A stretch of DNA of 26,609 nucleotides from Pelargonium cotyledonis (taxonomy: Eukaryota > Streptophyta > Magnoliopsida > Geraniales > Geraniaceae), in the NCBI GenBank assembly GCA_036897625.1, contig JAYMTA010000574.1, positions 1 through 26,609 on the forward strand, read 5' to 3'. Positions 11,001 through 22,900 of this stretch are shown in pieces (the first letter of the stretch is position 1; each line of letters starts with the position of its first letter). The notes beneath the pieces are model-generated. The model made no database searches. It was not told the DNA's origin and saw only the letters and a list, made by a program, of their open reading frames with translations. The translations under genes were made by a program, and so were the position numbers.

Positions 11001-11133
11001 ACTCATTACCTTTTAGATTATTTAGATGATTTGCACACATTTATTACATATTTGTATCAAGTTTCTCATTACATAGAATGAAAAAAATCAAAGCAACACA
11101 AAACCCCAAGTTTAAACATAGAGATTTTTCAGT
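11001..11133. other. Shared 3' region of two convergent receptor kinases
   Basis: Only 133 bases separate the two stop codons. AT-rich, with no coding potential. Both 3'UTRs and polyadenylation sites must lie here or overlap into the opposite gene, so antisense transcript overlap is expected. Confidence 0.7.
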
Positions 11134-13522
11134 TTAATCACTGATCTCAATCTCAGTATCTGCACTTTTCACATCATATCTGTTGAGAAGCTTCACAACC
11201 TTGCTCATACTAGGCCTTGTGGCTGCATCTTCTCCTACACAAAGCATGGCCACTTTCACCAACTGGTCCATCTTCTCCTTGTTGTATTCATGGTCCAAGT
11301 TTGGGTCAATCACTTCCTCGAGCCCTTCGTGTTCCATCGTTTGCCTCACCCAATGTACCAAGTTGTTGTCAGGAGCTGAAGAACCTGTTTGGAAAGCATA
11401 TGCACTCTTCCCAGTCAGTAGCTCCAGCAGAACCATCCCATAGCTGTAGACATCTACCTTTGCATCAATTTTTGAATTCATGATCCATTCTGGAGCTAAG
11501 TACCCTCTAGTGCCCCGAACCTTGGAAAAGCCCTTGTCGTTGTTGTCTTTGAATAGCATTGACATGCCAAAGTCCGCCACCTTAGGTTCAGGATCATCAT
11601 CTAACAAAATGTTCTGAGGCTTTACGTCGCAATGGAGTACCCATTCTAGACACTCCTCGTGTAAGTACGACAGACCCTTTGCTGTCCCTAAAGCAATGTT
11701 GTACCTTTGGTCCCATCCCAATCTGTTGGATGAATCTGAGAACAAGATTTTGTCCAAGGATCCATTTTCTAAGTACTCGTATATCAGCAGCTTATGCTCA
11801 TTCTCAACACAGAAACCCCACAGCTTCACCAAGTTCCTGTGGTTGATCTTCCCTATGGTGGTCACCTCTGCCCAGAACTCTGCTTCGCCTTGCAAAACGC
11901 CTTCCAGTCGCTTGACAGCTACAACTATTCCATTGTCAAGAACCCCTTTGAAAACTGTCCCAAAGCCTCCTCTCCCCACTTCATGCTTGAAGTTATTTGT
12001 GGCCTTCTTGAGCTCATTATATGTGAAACGCTTGAAACCCATTGCTATGATCATGTAACCCAGATTGACCAGTTCATCTTGAGAGTGCTTTCTGAACATG
12101 AACCACCATCCCAAAGCAATGCAAGTGACTTCAAAGATTGCAACAGTAACAACAACCCCAATCAGGTATCTGACATACTGGTTTCTATGGGAGCTTTGTT
12201 GTTTCACACCATCACCTGTGAGAACAGTTACTTCATCTGAACAGGTTAGGTTGTATCTTTTTAACTGAGCTAGCTCTGGATCAGATTTCACAAAACCTCT
12301 TGGGACTTTTATATGCATATTACTTTTCGAACGAGGCATGTGGAAGCCATTGAAGAGACTGCCTTTTGGGTAGCATTGTGCTAGTCCATCGAGTGCATAC
12401 CCGAAACCTTCACATCTGCAATCACTGAGACAAGTGTTCCTGCATTGTTCATAGGTAATGCCTACACCATAGCCGGTGGGAATGTCATATCCATAGAAAT
12501 CTGTGTTATGAAGGTCCATGAAGTCCAATTCTTGAGCCTTATTACAAGTCAGGTTGAACAAAGGAGCACAGCCTTTGGACCAATCTGAAGGGTCATTTCT
12601 TGTGAAACCATAGGGGCATGTGCATAGGTTGTGTTCCATACACACATATACCATAGGGTCCACATATTCCATGAACCCTACAGAAATCTGCACCTCCAAA
12701 CCATGAAGTTTCCCAAAGCCCTGATTTGTCTAAGCTATACAATCTTAAAGTTCCACCATAATCTAACGTTAGGCGACGCTTTGGGCCAATACCATAGTCA
12801 GCTGCATCGAATTCCAGACTGTCACTGGACTGAAAATGTCCAGTCTCATCTAAAGTTGCTATTCTAGAGCTATTGTAAGGTGTTCTTCCATTGACAAACA
12901 CAGTTGAGCTAGTGTTGGGCCAGAAGATACTTGAAATTAAAGGACCATTATAGATGAGATGGAGTACATTATTGTCATCAAATTTGAAGTTGTAGAATCC
13001 AGAAAAGTATGTACCTTTAGCTCTCATGGAGATCAAGGTTGTGTTCTTGGTAATAGGCTGAGATGGAAGGATTGTGTCCGTGGGGAAGCGAAAGCTCTCC
13101 CAAATGAAATTGCTTGAATCCTTGCTAAGAACAAGATTTCCTGTTTCTAGAAGTCGAAGTGAAACATCATAATTTGAGAATGTGTTGGTTGACCACACAA
13201 TAGAACCATCTTCATCAGTCAAGACTAGGTTGCCATTATGAAGAAGGCTCAGCCTTGATCTCCTCCCATTAACCGGCTGGTTTCTGTTAGCCATCCAAAC
13301 AACTGTTTTGTCAGCAGAATTAGTGAACCAGATTGAATAACAATAGGCTTTGTCGCCTACCTTGTAAAATCCACTAGAAAATGTCCCATTTGGTGAAACC
13401 AAAATGTCAGTTTGTTTCTCAACAGCCAAGAACCTTCCTTGGCGCAAGCTTGGCAATCCTCCTAGAGCCCAAGCCAGTGTAGGTGCAAGCAGCAGTGAGA
13501 TGAAAAAGTGAGAAACTCCCAT
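11134..13522 (-). pseudogene. ZmPK1-like G-type lectin S-receptor-like Ser/Thr kinase, frameshifted (second copy)
   Basis: Intronless, starting at 13522 (MGVSHFFISLLLAPTLAWA, signal peptide). The first frame gives 299 family-like residues (bulb-lectin domain with WMANRNQPVNG and LLETGNLVL, S-locus-glycoprotein region, start of the EGF-like motif RVHGICGPYGICVY), then shifts at about 12625. The second frame resumes at 12624 with CTCPYGF and runs 496 residues to the stop at 11134. It includes a PAN domain, a transmembrane segment (around VVVTVAIFEVTCIALGWWFMF) and a complete kinase domain: GRGGFGTV, AVKRL, HCDVKPQNILL, DFG, LAPEW. It is non-RD like its neighbour. A Pro-Lys-Cys is expected at the break, as in the plus-strand copy; only one base of the middle codon remains, so a 2-base deletion (or 1-base insertion) is the simplest explanation. 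It could equally be a base-calling error. The joined length would be about 796 aa, normal for ZmPK1-like kinases. Confidence 0.88.
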
Positions 13523-15356
13523 GATATGGGTGTGGTTTTAGAAAGTTTTGGATTTGGATTGATGGTTCCAAATTGGTATTGACATGATACTAACAGAGCA
13601 TATTTGGCTTGCCTTGCATGAGACTAAACAAAAGCAAAAGGCCAGGCTGGTAGATTATATTCTCTGATAGATTATTGGAGAATGGAAGCAATGATTCAAA
13701 TGGCCATTTGCATATACTAAATCCTTTGTTGTCACTGTCTATGAAATCATAGAATTGATGGTTGACCACCTCCAATAGTTGAATGACCAGGTTTGATTTG
13801 GGATGTTGATGGTCGGTTCAGTCTTTTCTGGTGACAAAAATTGATTATTGACCAGACTTCAAGCTGCTATTGACCATGCTTTAAGCTGCCATGCATGTCC
13901 TGTCCTGCATAATCTCAGTACATGGTGTTTGTAAATCATTCTCAAAGACATGTGAATGTGAAACTAGAAACTGTAGCAGTCAAATGAAAATGTAGTTTTT
14001 CTTTTATTTCTTATCAGTAAGCGTAGCAACCGAGGCTTGAGACCTCAAGAGAATCCAACACTTTAAGCCACTATACTTGCCCCGACGATGGTTGTATGAA
14101 AATGCAGCTCTTCCTTGGTTGTTAGTTATGTTAGTTAGGAGAGGTTTTGGTTCTGTAAAAGTCAGAAGGAAAATTCCAGATGATTTGAATAGCCATCCAC
14201 CATTCTTATCTGCTAATTGATTATTTATGTTGGCTGCTTGAATGATTATTTAAATTTAATTGTAGATGGCAGAAAATCCAAGTCATACCTCTCCCATGAG
14301 ACTTTTTCTGAATTGTATTTAATTATTGGAATTTAGAACTAATAAGATTCAGTGAATCAGAATTTACATTCTTCATCTACTGATTTTGTTTAGTTGTTAG
14401 ACTTTTCAATTTAAATGACCCTCTCTCAAATAATGCTGCTGTTGGTCAACCCTGCTATCTTAATCTTAATTTTAATCATGTTGTTAATTATGTTTTAAGA
14501 GAGAAGGAAATTAGAAGCAAGGGCTGTGTAGTATGCTTATAATGAGGAGCTGATTGAAAGAATACAGATCATTTTGCAAGTCAAAACATAAAAAAATATA
14601 ACACACCTGAGATTAGTGGTGTTCTGGTGTGCCCGAGCCGGTTGGCAGTGGTCTCATTTGCCGGACTCGGTGGTGAAGGTAAGGAGAGAGACTGTGTGGT
14701 AGAGAAGTGGATAGAGCAGAACAATGAGATTGAGAGTCTGAGTTTGAGTACTGTTTTTTCCCCTCTTATAATTACAAATATGTCCTTAAACAGGTAATAT
14801 AGTATACGGGTTATATGACACGATAATGACCCGTTTAATTAAGCGAGTTATGCGGGTTACATGGGTTCGACACATACCCGTTCAAGTTGAACCAAAACCT
14901 GCTTAACTTTGTGTCATGTCACGGTTATGACCCAAATTGTCATCCCTATCCATGATTTTGAGGGTGAATAGAAACACATTACTGTGTCATATTGAAAAAA
15001 AGGTAAAATTGCAAATTACTCTAGGGAACAGAATAAGACAATGGACATTGAGATGATAATTCCTGGACAAGCAAAAAAGAAAAAAAGAACATGATCTCGG
15101 GTAAATAGAAAGAATATAATGTCACTACCGTTTCTATTTCCTTTCTTGAGCAAGAAATGATGCTTTAAGACAAAACAGTAATGATTTTGAGCGTGAAATG
15201 AAACATATTAATTACAGAGGGATCAAAGTTCCGCAACAAAATTGAAGATCTTGAGACTAAAGCCAAAAGAATCATCTAAGATGCTCAGCTAGGGATGGTA
15301 TATATAGTACCGTAAAAATTCTAATCAAGAAAACAGTAAAGAAAACAAGAACCTCC
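13523..15356. other. Intergenic region upstream of the minus-strand lectin kinase
   Basis: AT-rich and without a supported gene. The first few hundred bases should hold the kinase promoter. A stretch near 14018-14095 has the wording of a diverged interspersed repeat. A probable transposon remnant lies at about 14796-14960. The 14620-14780 segment is GC-richer but has no long open frame. Confidence 0.45.
14796..14960. mobile_element. Probable non-autonomous transposon remnant
   Basis: The segment is dense in variants of 'acccgtt / gggtta / gacacg / gttatgaccca' and, on the minus strand, begins 'gggatgacaatttgggtca'. I recognise this wording from abundant short non-autonomous plant elements (hAT/MITE-like). 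No terminal repeats or target-site duplication could be pinned down by eye, so family and borders are uncertain. Confidence 0.35.
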
Positions 15357-18228
15357 TTATGGGGCCATTAACCCTTCAATTGTGTACGAAAGAGACTTTG
15401 CCCAGTCAGCTTTAAGTAGCAAGGTTTGCAGTGTCTTCATTATGTTGTATCTTGGATCAAGCTTCCGTTGCCAACCCTACATGGATAAGACAAGCACCCA
15501 AAGCAAGAATACAAATTAGACTGTACCTTCTATTGTAAAATTAATTAATCTGCAAAGTAGATATATTTCAGCATGTCACAGCCATCACAGCTCCGTTGTT
15601 CCTCATTTCATTCTTATTCACTAACAATTTTCCTCATAGCGAGTGCAATATTGTCGCAGAATGAACGAGGAAAAAGGAAATCACCTCAAGCACCAAAGTT
15701 GTAACCATCACTGTGCATACGTTGCCATCTATATTAACTTTATGGCGCCTAACTTTCTCAAGTAATTGCTCCATGCACTCAGCAGGATGGATTAGATCCC
15801 CTTCTGGAGTACCCCAGAAACTGAATGCCTCCTCCACTTCCTGTTAGAACTTAAAACTATATCAACTAAATAATATGCCCATTTAATAGATTAAATCAAA
15901 GTAACTTCACAGATTCAGTTCCAAAACATAATATATAGAGAAGATATCCAGCATAAAACTGTGGAATGCATTTGCTATACGAAGCGGATCTGCAGTAGCT
16001 TTATGAGAAAAGTACTTAAGACACATGCAAGTGAACAAATTGTCATTCAAATCGAAAAAGGAAGAAAGAAAAACTTCAAGCTTTCAACAGCAGACATACC
16101 AACCAAAAACTGCCTAGCTAAGTTCTCCTTTTAAAGAGTCACAAACATAAAGCATCATAAAAATGAAGGTTAATTCCCAGTAATTCACCTCAATAAAAGC
16201 CTTTGGATTAGGACAATTCTGTTGCTTTGATAATCTGAGTGCACTCTCTGCAGCGGTTCGCCCATCCCGATGGGCAACAGCCTTAAAAAAATCCAATAGA
16301 TTCACTCTATCACTCTTAGATAGTTCAGCTGTCATGCCTACATCAAGGAAAATGATATGAGGCTTTGATTTAAAGAGCCGTTTTCGAGAAGACTTGCTCT
16401 GTGGCACCCGGACAAAGATATTCCCAGGATGCATGTCGGCATGGATAAAGTTGTCCACCTGAAAGAATAAATCATGATTCAAAAGCATGAAGGGCAGTTG
16501 CATCGCGATTCAGTCTTTCATGTTCACCAGCGGAAATTTATTAAAAGGAATTCAAGATATCATGAGTGCTAAGGTTCATATGAGAAGCAGCTAACACCTA
16601 ACAATATGATTTCAAAAGTACTCCACAATTTGAGGCTCAACAGACTAGAATAATCAAATTCGGTTAAGTTGAGATCTATTCTACGTATCAGCATGTTAAG
16701 CTCACTTAGGGTATAGTATTAATACAAAAAACACTGATTTAACAGAGATGGTCATATCCAAAATAAGTGTCTTTATTTCTATATTGAGAAAAATTAATTA
16801 CAAAATGTGAATAAATTAATTACAAAATGTGCTTACCAAAAGCATCTTTAAGAGTGCATGGGTCCCAATGTGGGCAAGGGCAATTTTAGTCCGAGTATGT
16901 CGTTCATTATCATCATCAATATATCTTGAAACACATTCCCCCTGCTCGTAAGTTTCGACCAAAACAGCAGGATGCACAAGTGGATAAATAGGCTTAGGAA
17001 AGGAAACATTCTTCCAACTACGGAAGTTATAAGTAAAGCGGCTCAAATTAGCAGCTTCCCGTGCAAGGTCAACTTGAGACATCATGAAAACTGCAAATTG
17101 CTGTACACTTTCATCCAATCTCAACCAATTTAGTGCGGGAATGAAATTAGAGACTTTTGCTACCAAATTGATTATCGCAAAATCTCTTCTAATTGACTCA
17201 CCCACACCAGGATGTCTAACCTTAACAGCAACTAATATAGGTTTTATCTGTTTACCAGGGTACCGAAACTTCAATGAAGCTCGATGTATTTGAGCAATGC
17301 TTCCAGATGCCACAGGTGCCTCCTCAAAATTCTCAAAAATTTCAGATATCTTGCGACCAAATGCTCTTTCAATGGTTTTTCTCGTGTAGGAGAAGCTATG
17401 TTGAGGAGCTTTGGTGTGAAGCTCAGAAAGCTTGGTGCATAAATCTTTAGGGAAGAGATCTGGGCGTGTAGCTGCCCACTGACCCCATTTTATGAATGCA
17501 GGACCTGCCTTTTCAAGAGTACGATGAACAACTTGAAGCCACATTTTCCTATACTGGACCCCAAAAGAATCAGCAAAAGGTGCCATCACTATGCTGGGTG
17601 AGAACAATATAGATAAATAGAGAGCTCTCAGCAACAAAACAACACCTTCGAATACTGTGAGCACAAGTGAAGACACAAAAGCACGCCCATCTTGTGCACA
17701 CATGTAAAAGGTATTATTTGATGGGTAGTAATTTGTGTCTACTTGTACTTTATGTGCCAATGCTTGCTGTCCACATGTGAAGGCAAAAAATCCAGGAACA
17801 AGCAGGGGTGAGCGGGTCAAGGACAAACTGACTGCTTGAGCAATCTTACATATAGGATAAATCGGAATTCTATGAATAGGATACGAAGCAATCCTGCGCA
17901 GGGGATTAAATGTGCCCCCACTCGAAGACTTTTGGGAGTATTTTTTGGACACCCTTTTACAAGCACACAGGGCCAGGTGTGTCAGTACACTACTCGCAGA
18001 AATGATAGAGAAATGCCGGGTAAAACTATTCCCAAAATGACCATGTTGCTGCACCGAGAATGAAGTATGTACCCTGACAGGTACCCTGCATTGTAAGTCC
18101 AGTCTATATTGGGGAAGCCGAAGCCCAACTGTAGCAAGTGTCCCATAAGTCCTTACTTCTGAATGTTTGCTCCTCGTCCCATTTGAGAAAATGGACTGTG
18201 CAACTCTCTTAAAATGATTACTATACAT
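15357..18228 (-). CDS. ABC1/UbiB atypical kinase, ADCK2-like, probably mitochondrial, 645 aa
   Basis: Coding exons: 18228-16837, 16458-16189, 15840-15685 and 15476-15357. All are GT-AG and phase 0. Family marks in order: KxGQ motif (KWGQ, residues 247-250), Ala-rich-type loop VASGSIAQ (about 306-313), the VAVKV lysine (K336), the ExD-region Glu (about 391), HADMHPGN (470-477) with catalytic Asp472, and DVG (503-505) in place of DFG. Members of this family support coenzyme Q and other prenyl-lipid metabolism in mitochondria and plastids, and their KxGQ domain restrains kinase activity. The N-terminus is basic and Ser/Arg-rich, fitting a mitochondrial presequence, and hydrophobic stretches lie at about 185-205. 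It resembles human ADCK2 and, from memory, Arabidopsis At1g61640. The start at 18228 is preferred, but a spliced upstream start at 19030 remains possible. Confidence 0.9.
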
Positions 18229-18939
18229 CAAAAGTCTGCATTCCAGTAATAATGTCAATTTACCAGTATCTACATTGATGTCCCAAGATACATAACAGTT
18301 ACTTAAATTAAAGGGACTGGTGCAATTACAGTAAATGGTAAACAGGGTAGGTACTTGATAGAAAATAATCAACAGAAGAAAAAGAAAAAGAAAAGACAAA
18401 TCAAACACGAAAGCCTAAGCTGAGACCAAAGTAAAGGGAAACCGATAGGCAATAATCCAATTTGCCCCATCTCTCCTTCCTCAAGCACCCACACTCTGAA
18501 TATACAATTACTAATACAGGCATATAATACTGACAACTAATTACGTCAGCCTAGGCCAACATTTATTATGTCAGCCTAGGCATAATCAATCACATACTCA
18601 GGTCAGTCTAGTAGCAGATTGTCATATCTAGCTTGCACTTAAGAAAAAACACCGCCCGATAACTAAAAAAGTCAAGTCTGCACAAGTTTTCAGCATCAAG
18701 AATACAGTTCAAATCCTAGGTCAACGTATGTACTCTTTTTTTTAGGTCAGTTTACATCAATCATCGCAAAAAATGACCGTTAATTGATAGTTAAAACCAG
18801 ATTTCATGATCCAACTATTACAATATGGAAAAACACCATTTATTCACAAGACTTGAAACAATACTCCGAACAATGAAAATTTTGAAAAACCCTAGTTGCA
18901 GGATTAGAAAAGGTGTAAGAGCAGTGTTTACTGACTGAC

Positions 18940-19030
18940 CTCGACATGGCGATCGAAATTGGAAGGGAATGGCTGGGTCGTCTAACGAACGCAGATGGTG
19001 TATTGTGTTGGAGATTGTTCTTGAGAGCAT
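18940..19030 (-). other. Candidate first exon (5'UTR, uORF or alternative N-terminus) of the ABC1 kinase gene
   Basis: An ATG at 19030 opens 30 codons ending at a good donor (CGAG|GTCAGT, exon end 18940). Joined to a TAG acceptor with exon start 18269, it is in frame with the kinase and adds 44 residues, including a presequence-like MLSRTISNTIHHLRS start. Joined to the TGCAG acceptor with exon start 18235, it hits a stop almost at once and would act as an upstream ORF before ATG 18228. Sequence alone does not decide between these. Confidence 0.4.
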
Positions 19031-19956
19031 TTTCTCATTCGAGTCTCAGTTGTCTGGAATCGTGGCCTGAAGCGGCGCGAGGATGAAGAAGACGAAGAAA
19101 ATAAAAGTCTTGTTGGCGCTGAAGTGGTCACTTTTTTCCTTGGATTGCTTGGGGCTTAGGCCGCTGAGCCTAGGTCGAGGTCGGTTTGTTCGACTCGAAT
19201 CGGATTTCGATTTGGTAAGCGTGCGAGATTCAAGATTCAGTGAGAGCTTGGGCTTGGGCTGTTATTAGGCTATTTAGATGGGTCAGCGTCGCCCCAGTCT
19301 ATTTTTTTTAAATAAAAAATAATAATTAGTTGAGTCGGATAATATGTGTGACATATCTCTCTGCTAAGTTTAAATGCAACTACATTTATCGATTCCAAAC
19401 TCAAGAAAAATTAGCAAGCATACTCTCCCTATTGACATGTGATATCTAGTTTCATTAGACTAGATCCTTTGAGAAAGAAAAAAAACACAAATTTCTCTTC
19501 TTACGACATTTTCAAGACGGGTCCATGATATGCATTTTTAAGCCATACCACACCCAGATTGATCATCATTCGAGTTGGACAAAAACACAAGTGCGTTAAA
19601 GTTTTTTCCCCAAATTTTAATGCAACTGCATTTTCTGAAATTCAAATTCGAAACTTCATGTTAAACTATAACAACCCCTTATCAGTTGTCCTCCCGCTTA
19701 GAGGTCAAATTTCTCTATTAGTCGGACGAAATTTCAATGTCATTTGTTTTAATGAAGCGAATATGGAAATGTAGTAGTTGCAAACATATTTGAGAAAAGA
19801 ATGGACACAAAATGGTGGGAAATTGAACTTTCATCATTACCTAAGGCAAAGAGATGAGAATAATACAACATCCTTTCCAAATACAATAATCCCAAGCTCG
19901 CGCACCCAAAGAATAGCTGTACAAGTAAATTATCATTTTACACAATAAAAAAGTGC
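19031..19956. other. Intergenic region between ABC1 kinase 5' end and ATG1 3' end
   Basis: The 19031-19270 part is GC-richer and should hold the ABC1 kinase promoter and start site. A 61-codon plus-strand frame at 19083-19268 lacks any recognisable motif. Two loosely similar stretches ('aatgcaactacatt' near 19372 and 'aatgcaactgcatt' near 19619) suggest diverged copies of one repeat. The last part is the ATG1 3'UTR. Confidence 0.45.
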
Positions 19957-22900
19957 CTAGCTAGTAGTAGTAGTGGTCTTGTTTTCAAGGGGGTATAGCT
20001 GATCTTCACCCTTAAGAAGAGCCAACCTCTGAGACCTCGAATGACCTTGTCTGTTGTTGAGGATATCTATGTACGTTCGGAGTCTATACCGGTCTGAGTT
20101 TGTGAGAGAAAACGGTGGGTTCAGAATAAGTGATGGCGCTTCCACCAAAAGGAAGACTAACAAACGCACTGCTTTCGAATATAGCAACGCTGCACTTTCC
20201 ACCTCACCCATGAGCTCTTCGACCTGACAAACATAAGCACGACAATTCATTACTGAATGTAGCCATTAGGTTCTAGCAACGTCTACTATCGATCATTAAG
20301 CTTTAGAAAATTAAGCAACAATGCTTTTGCAAATTATGTGTTTCCTGTTCTCCAGATAGGATAGATTCATAGAGTCTTGGGGTGCTGGATACTTGAGCTC
20401 TTTTTCCACAACAATGCTCACTGCTAATTCTAGAAGTCATGTTTACAGTTAAAGAAAATCTATTTGTCATAACCAGGGAACAAAACCATATCTATTCATA
20501 GATCATGTCATCACAGTTAGATTTCATTGCATCTACCAGAGCCAGAAAAAAGGTAAAAAATACTCACTCCCCCATGTCTTCCGAAAGCAAGGGCAGATTG
20601 AAATATTGTCGCCATTGCATCCGGCATCTCTGTACTTCCTGCAACCGTACTAACAAAAAAGGTCTTTAGAATCTAAAACGCAAAAACTAGTGCCACAATA
20701 ATATAGCAGCATGACAACATTCACTGAAGTAGAGATGTTCCTCTCAACAGATATGTAGAAAACACCCCAAGTCTTCTCATGTGTTGAAAGTCTATATGGA
20801 GATACACCAAGAAAGGGCCAAATATTTCTTATGATTTAAACCAATAGTTCATGTCAAGGATCAAACTAAAAACAGAATTCATAGTCAAGAAGTATGCCAA
20901 TAAGCTTACTGTCTCTTGGCACCAGTTCACCTGAGAATAAAATCTTTTAAAAAAATGAAAGTCATTCTATATTATTTTTTTCCTACATAACTTTTTGACT
21001 AATGCAAACAAAATGCAAACTTGAATCTAAAAAATAATTCATTATCATTGCTTTTTTCTATAAAGAAGGAACTACTTCATTAGTTTCATTAAAAATATAA
21101 ATAAATACATGGCTGTGAAAAACAATATGAACAAGAGGGGAACATTTGACCTTAATGACTTTTGAGAGTTAATGAGAATGCTTTAGGAAAAAAACAGGAC
21201 TCTATCTATATTAGTCAAAGAATAGCAAATTCATACCAGGCTCAATAGCCTTGGCGAGTTCCTCTGCATGGTCAACTTCAAGGAGAAACTCTTTCTCAAT
21301 CTGAGAGGAAATATCCTCTGGACTTTGAGTGACTGCATCAGGACATTGTTCTATAGCAGGATTACCATGATTCTTTTTGATGTTTGTCCTCAATCTATTA
21401 GCCTCTTGAGTAGGACTTCCTTCCATAGCTGAGGCAGCCTGTGTATGGCAAATATGCAATGCTTTCTTCCAAATTGCAAGAATCACGAGCTGGATTGAGA
21501 ATGCTTCTAGATGTCTACCTCCATTAATCTGTTTTGGAGGAAAAAGAGACACTTTGGTAAATTTGAAGACAGCCACACTCAAACCAGAACTTATATGACA
21601 ACATGGATGGTATCATAAGACAAAGGGATGTACAATCTAGCATCGTATTACACATACGAGTAAGGTCTGCATCTAAAATTTTAGACAGGACGTAGACTGC
21701 TATGTTTATCCATTACTAATTTACTACGAGGTATAAGAATTTACTCACTCTATATTAAGTGATAAAAAAAGTCCACATGTTGACCACCTAAGCAAATTAA
21801 AGTTTACAACATATACAGATATACTGATCAATAAGGAACATACAACAAATAAAATTTTGTTCAGCGTACACAGTAGATGCCACCCCCTTCATCAACATCT
21901 ATGCTATTAGTTCATCAAATCACAAGAAACAAATTTAATGCCAAATGTAGCACACCAGTAGATTGACATAGTAAGAAATGAATCAGAATCTCTACTTTGA
22001 AATATAGTTTTTAGAATGGATAAATACTAAAATTGATCAAGTACCACAAAAACATTTATCCATTTATAGTGTGCCAACACAGAGAGAAAAGCATTTATGA
22101 ATCTAATTGAGTCTCAAGTTTGATTGCATACAGGGGATGGGTAGTGTTACCTTTTCATCTACTAATTCTGCCATGGCAGATGCACACTGCTGCAATGACT
22201 TGATTCTCGTCATGCAATGACTTGATGGTTGTTCCAAAGTATCTCCAACATCTGTGGATGCTTGTGAAGTACCAAGAGCAGAACTTTGACTTTCCAAGCT
22301 TCCAGGGCAATAAATCTTACTGGTTGATTTTCCAGCAATTGGCAATGGAGCACTTGATGTAGGGGTCATATTTATTGATGCTAGAGAGAGACTCTCTGAT
22401 CTGTACGGGGGATGACTTGGCTTGGAAGCACTTGCTGAGGTTGCTGACGTATCCATAGGATGCCCAGATACGATAACATAATCCTCAATCCATTCCAAGG
22501 AATCCACAACTACAAAAACAGTGAAAATATATTATAGCAACACATATTGTGGATGTTGCCATGAGATAAATATAAATCTAAAATAAGAAATGGAATAAGA
22601 ATCTTGGGTACCTCTTGACGTAATATTGACAGAACTTTGGTCCGTGGACTTTAGGGGTTCAATGAGATTTCCATCTGAAAGTCTGTGGCCTTCGAGCATA
22701 GGGCCAGTATTTACTAAATTTTGAGTGACACCAGAAAAGGCAAGATCCACTCTGTTATCAGTGTTAGATGTCGCTTCTCTTCTTTTAACTTTTGTATCGG
22801 GAGAAAACCCACTAGCAGACCTCACTGAAGACTTCCTGAGGTATAATGGGCTTCCATCAGGACCACTAGAATCATCTTCTAGAAAGAAAGGCAGGCAATC

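Noticed and set aside
18229-18408. Extending the ABC1 kinase start to the in-frame ATG at 18408
   Set aside because: The added 60 residues are very hydrophobic and unlike the family, and the stretch contains likely splice acceptors. It is probably intron sequence.
18700-18730. tRNA B-box-like word (AGTTCAAATCC)
   Set aside because: No matching A box or cloverleaf could be folded around it.
19083-19268. 61-codon plus-strand frame in the ABC1 kinase promoter
   Set aside because: No motif, and it lies in a region better explained as promoter and 5' leader.
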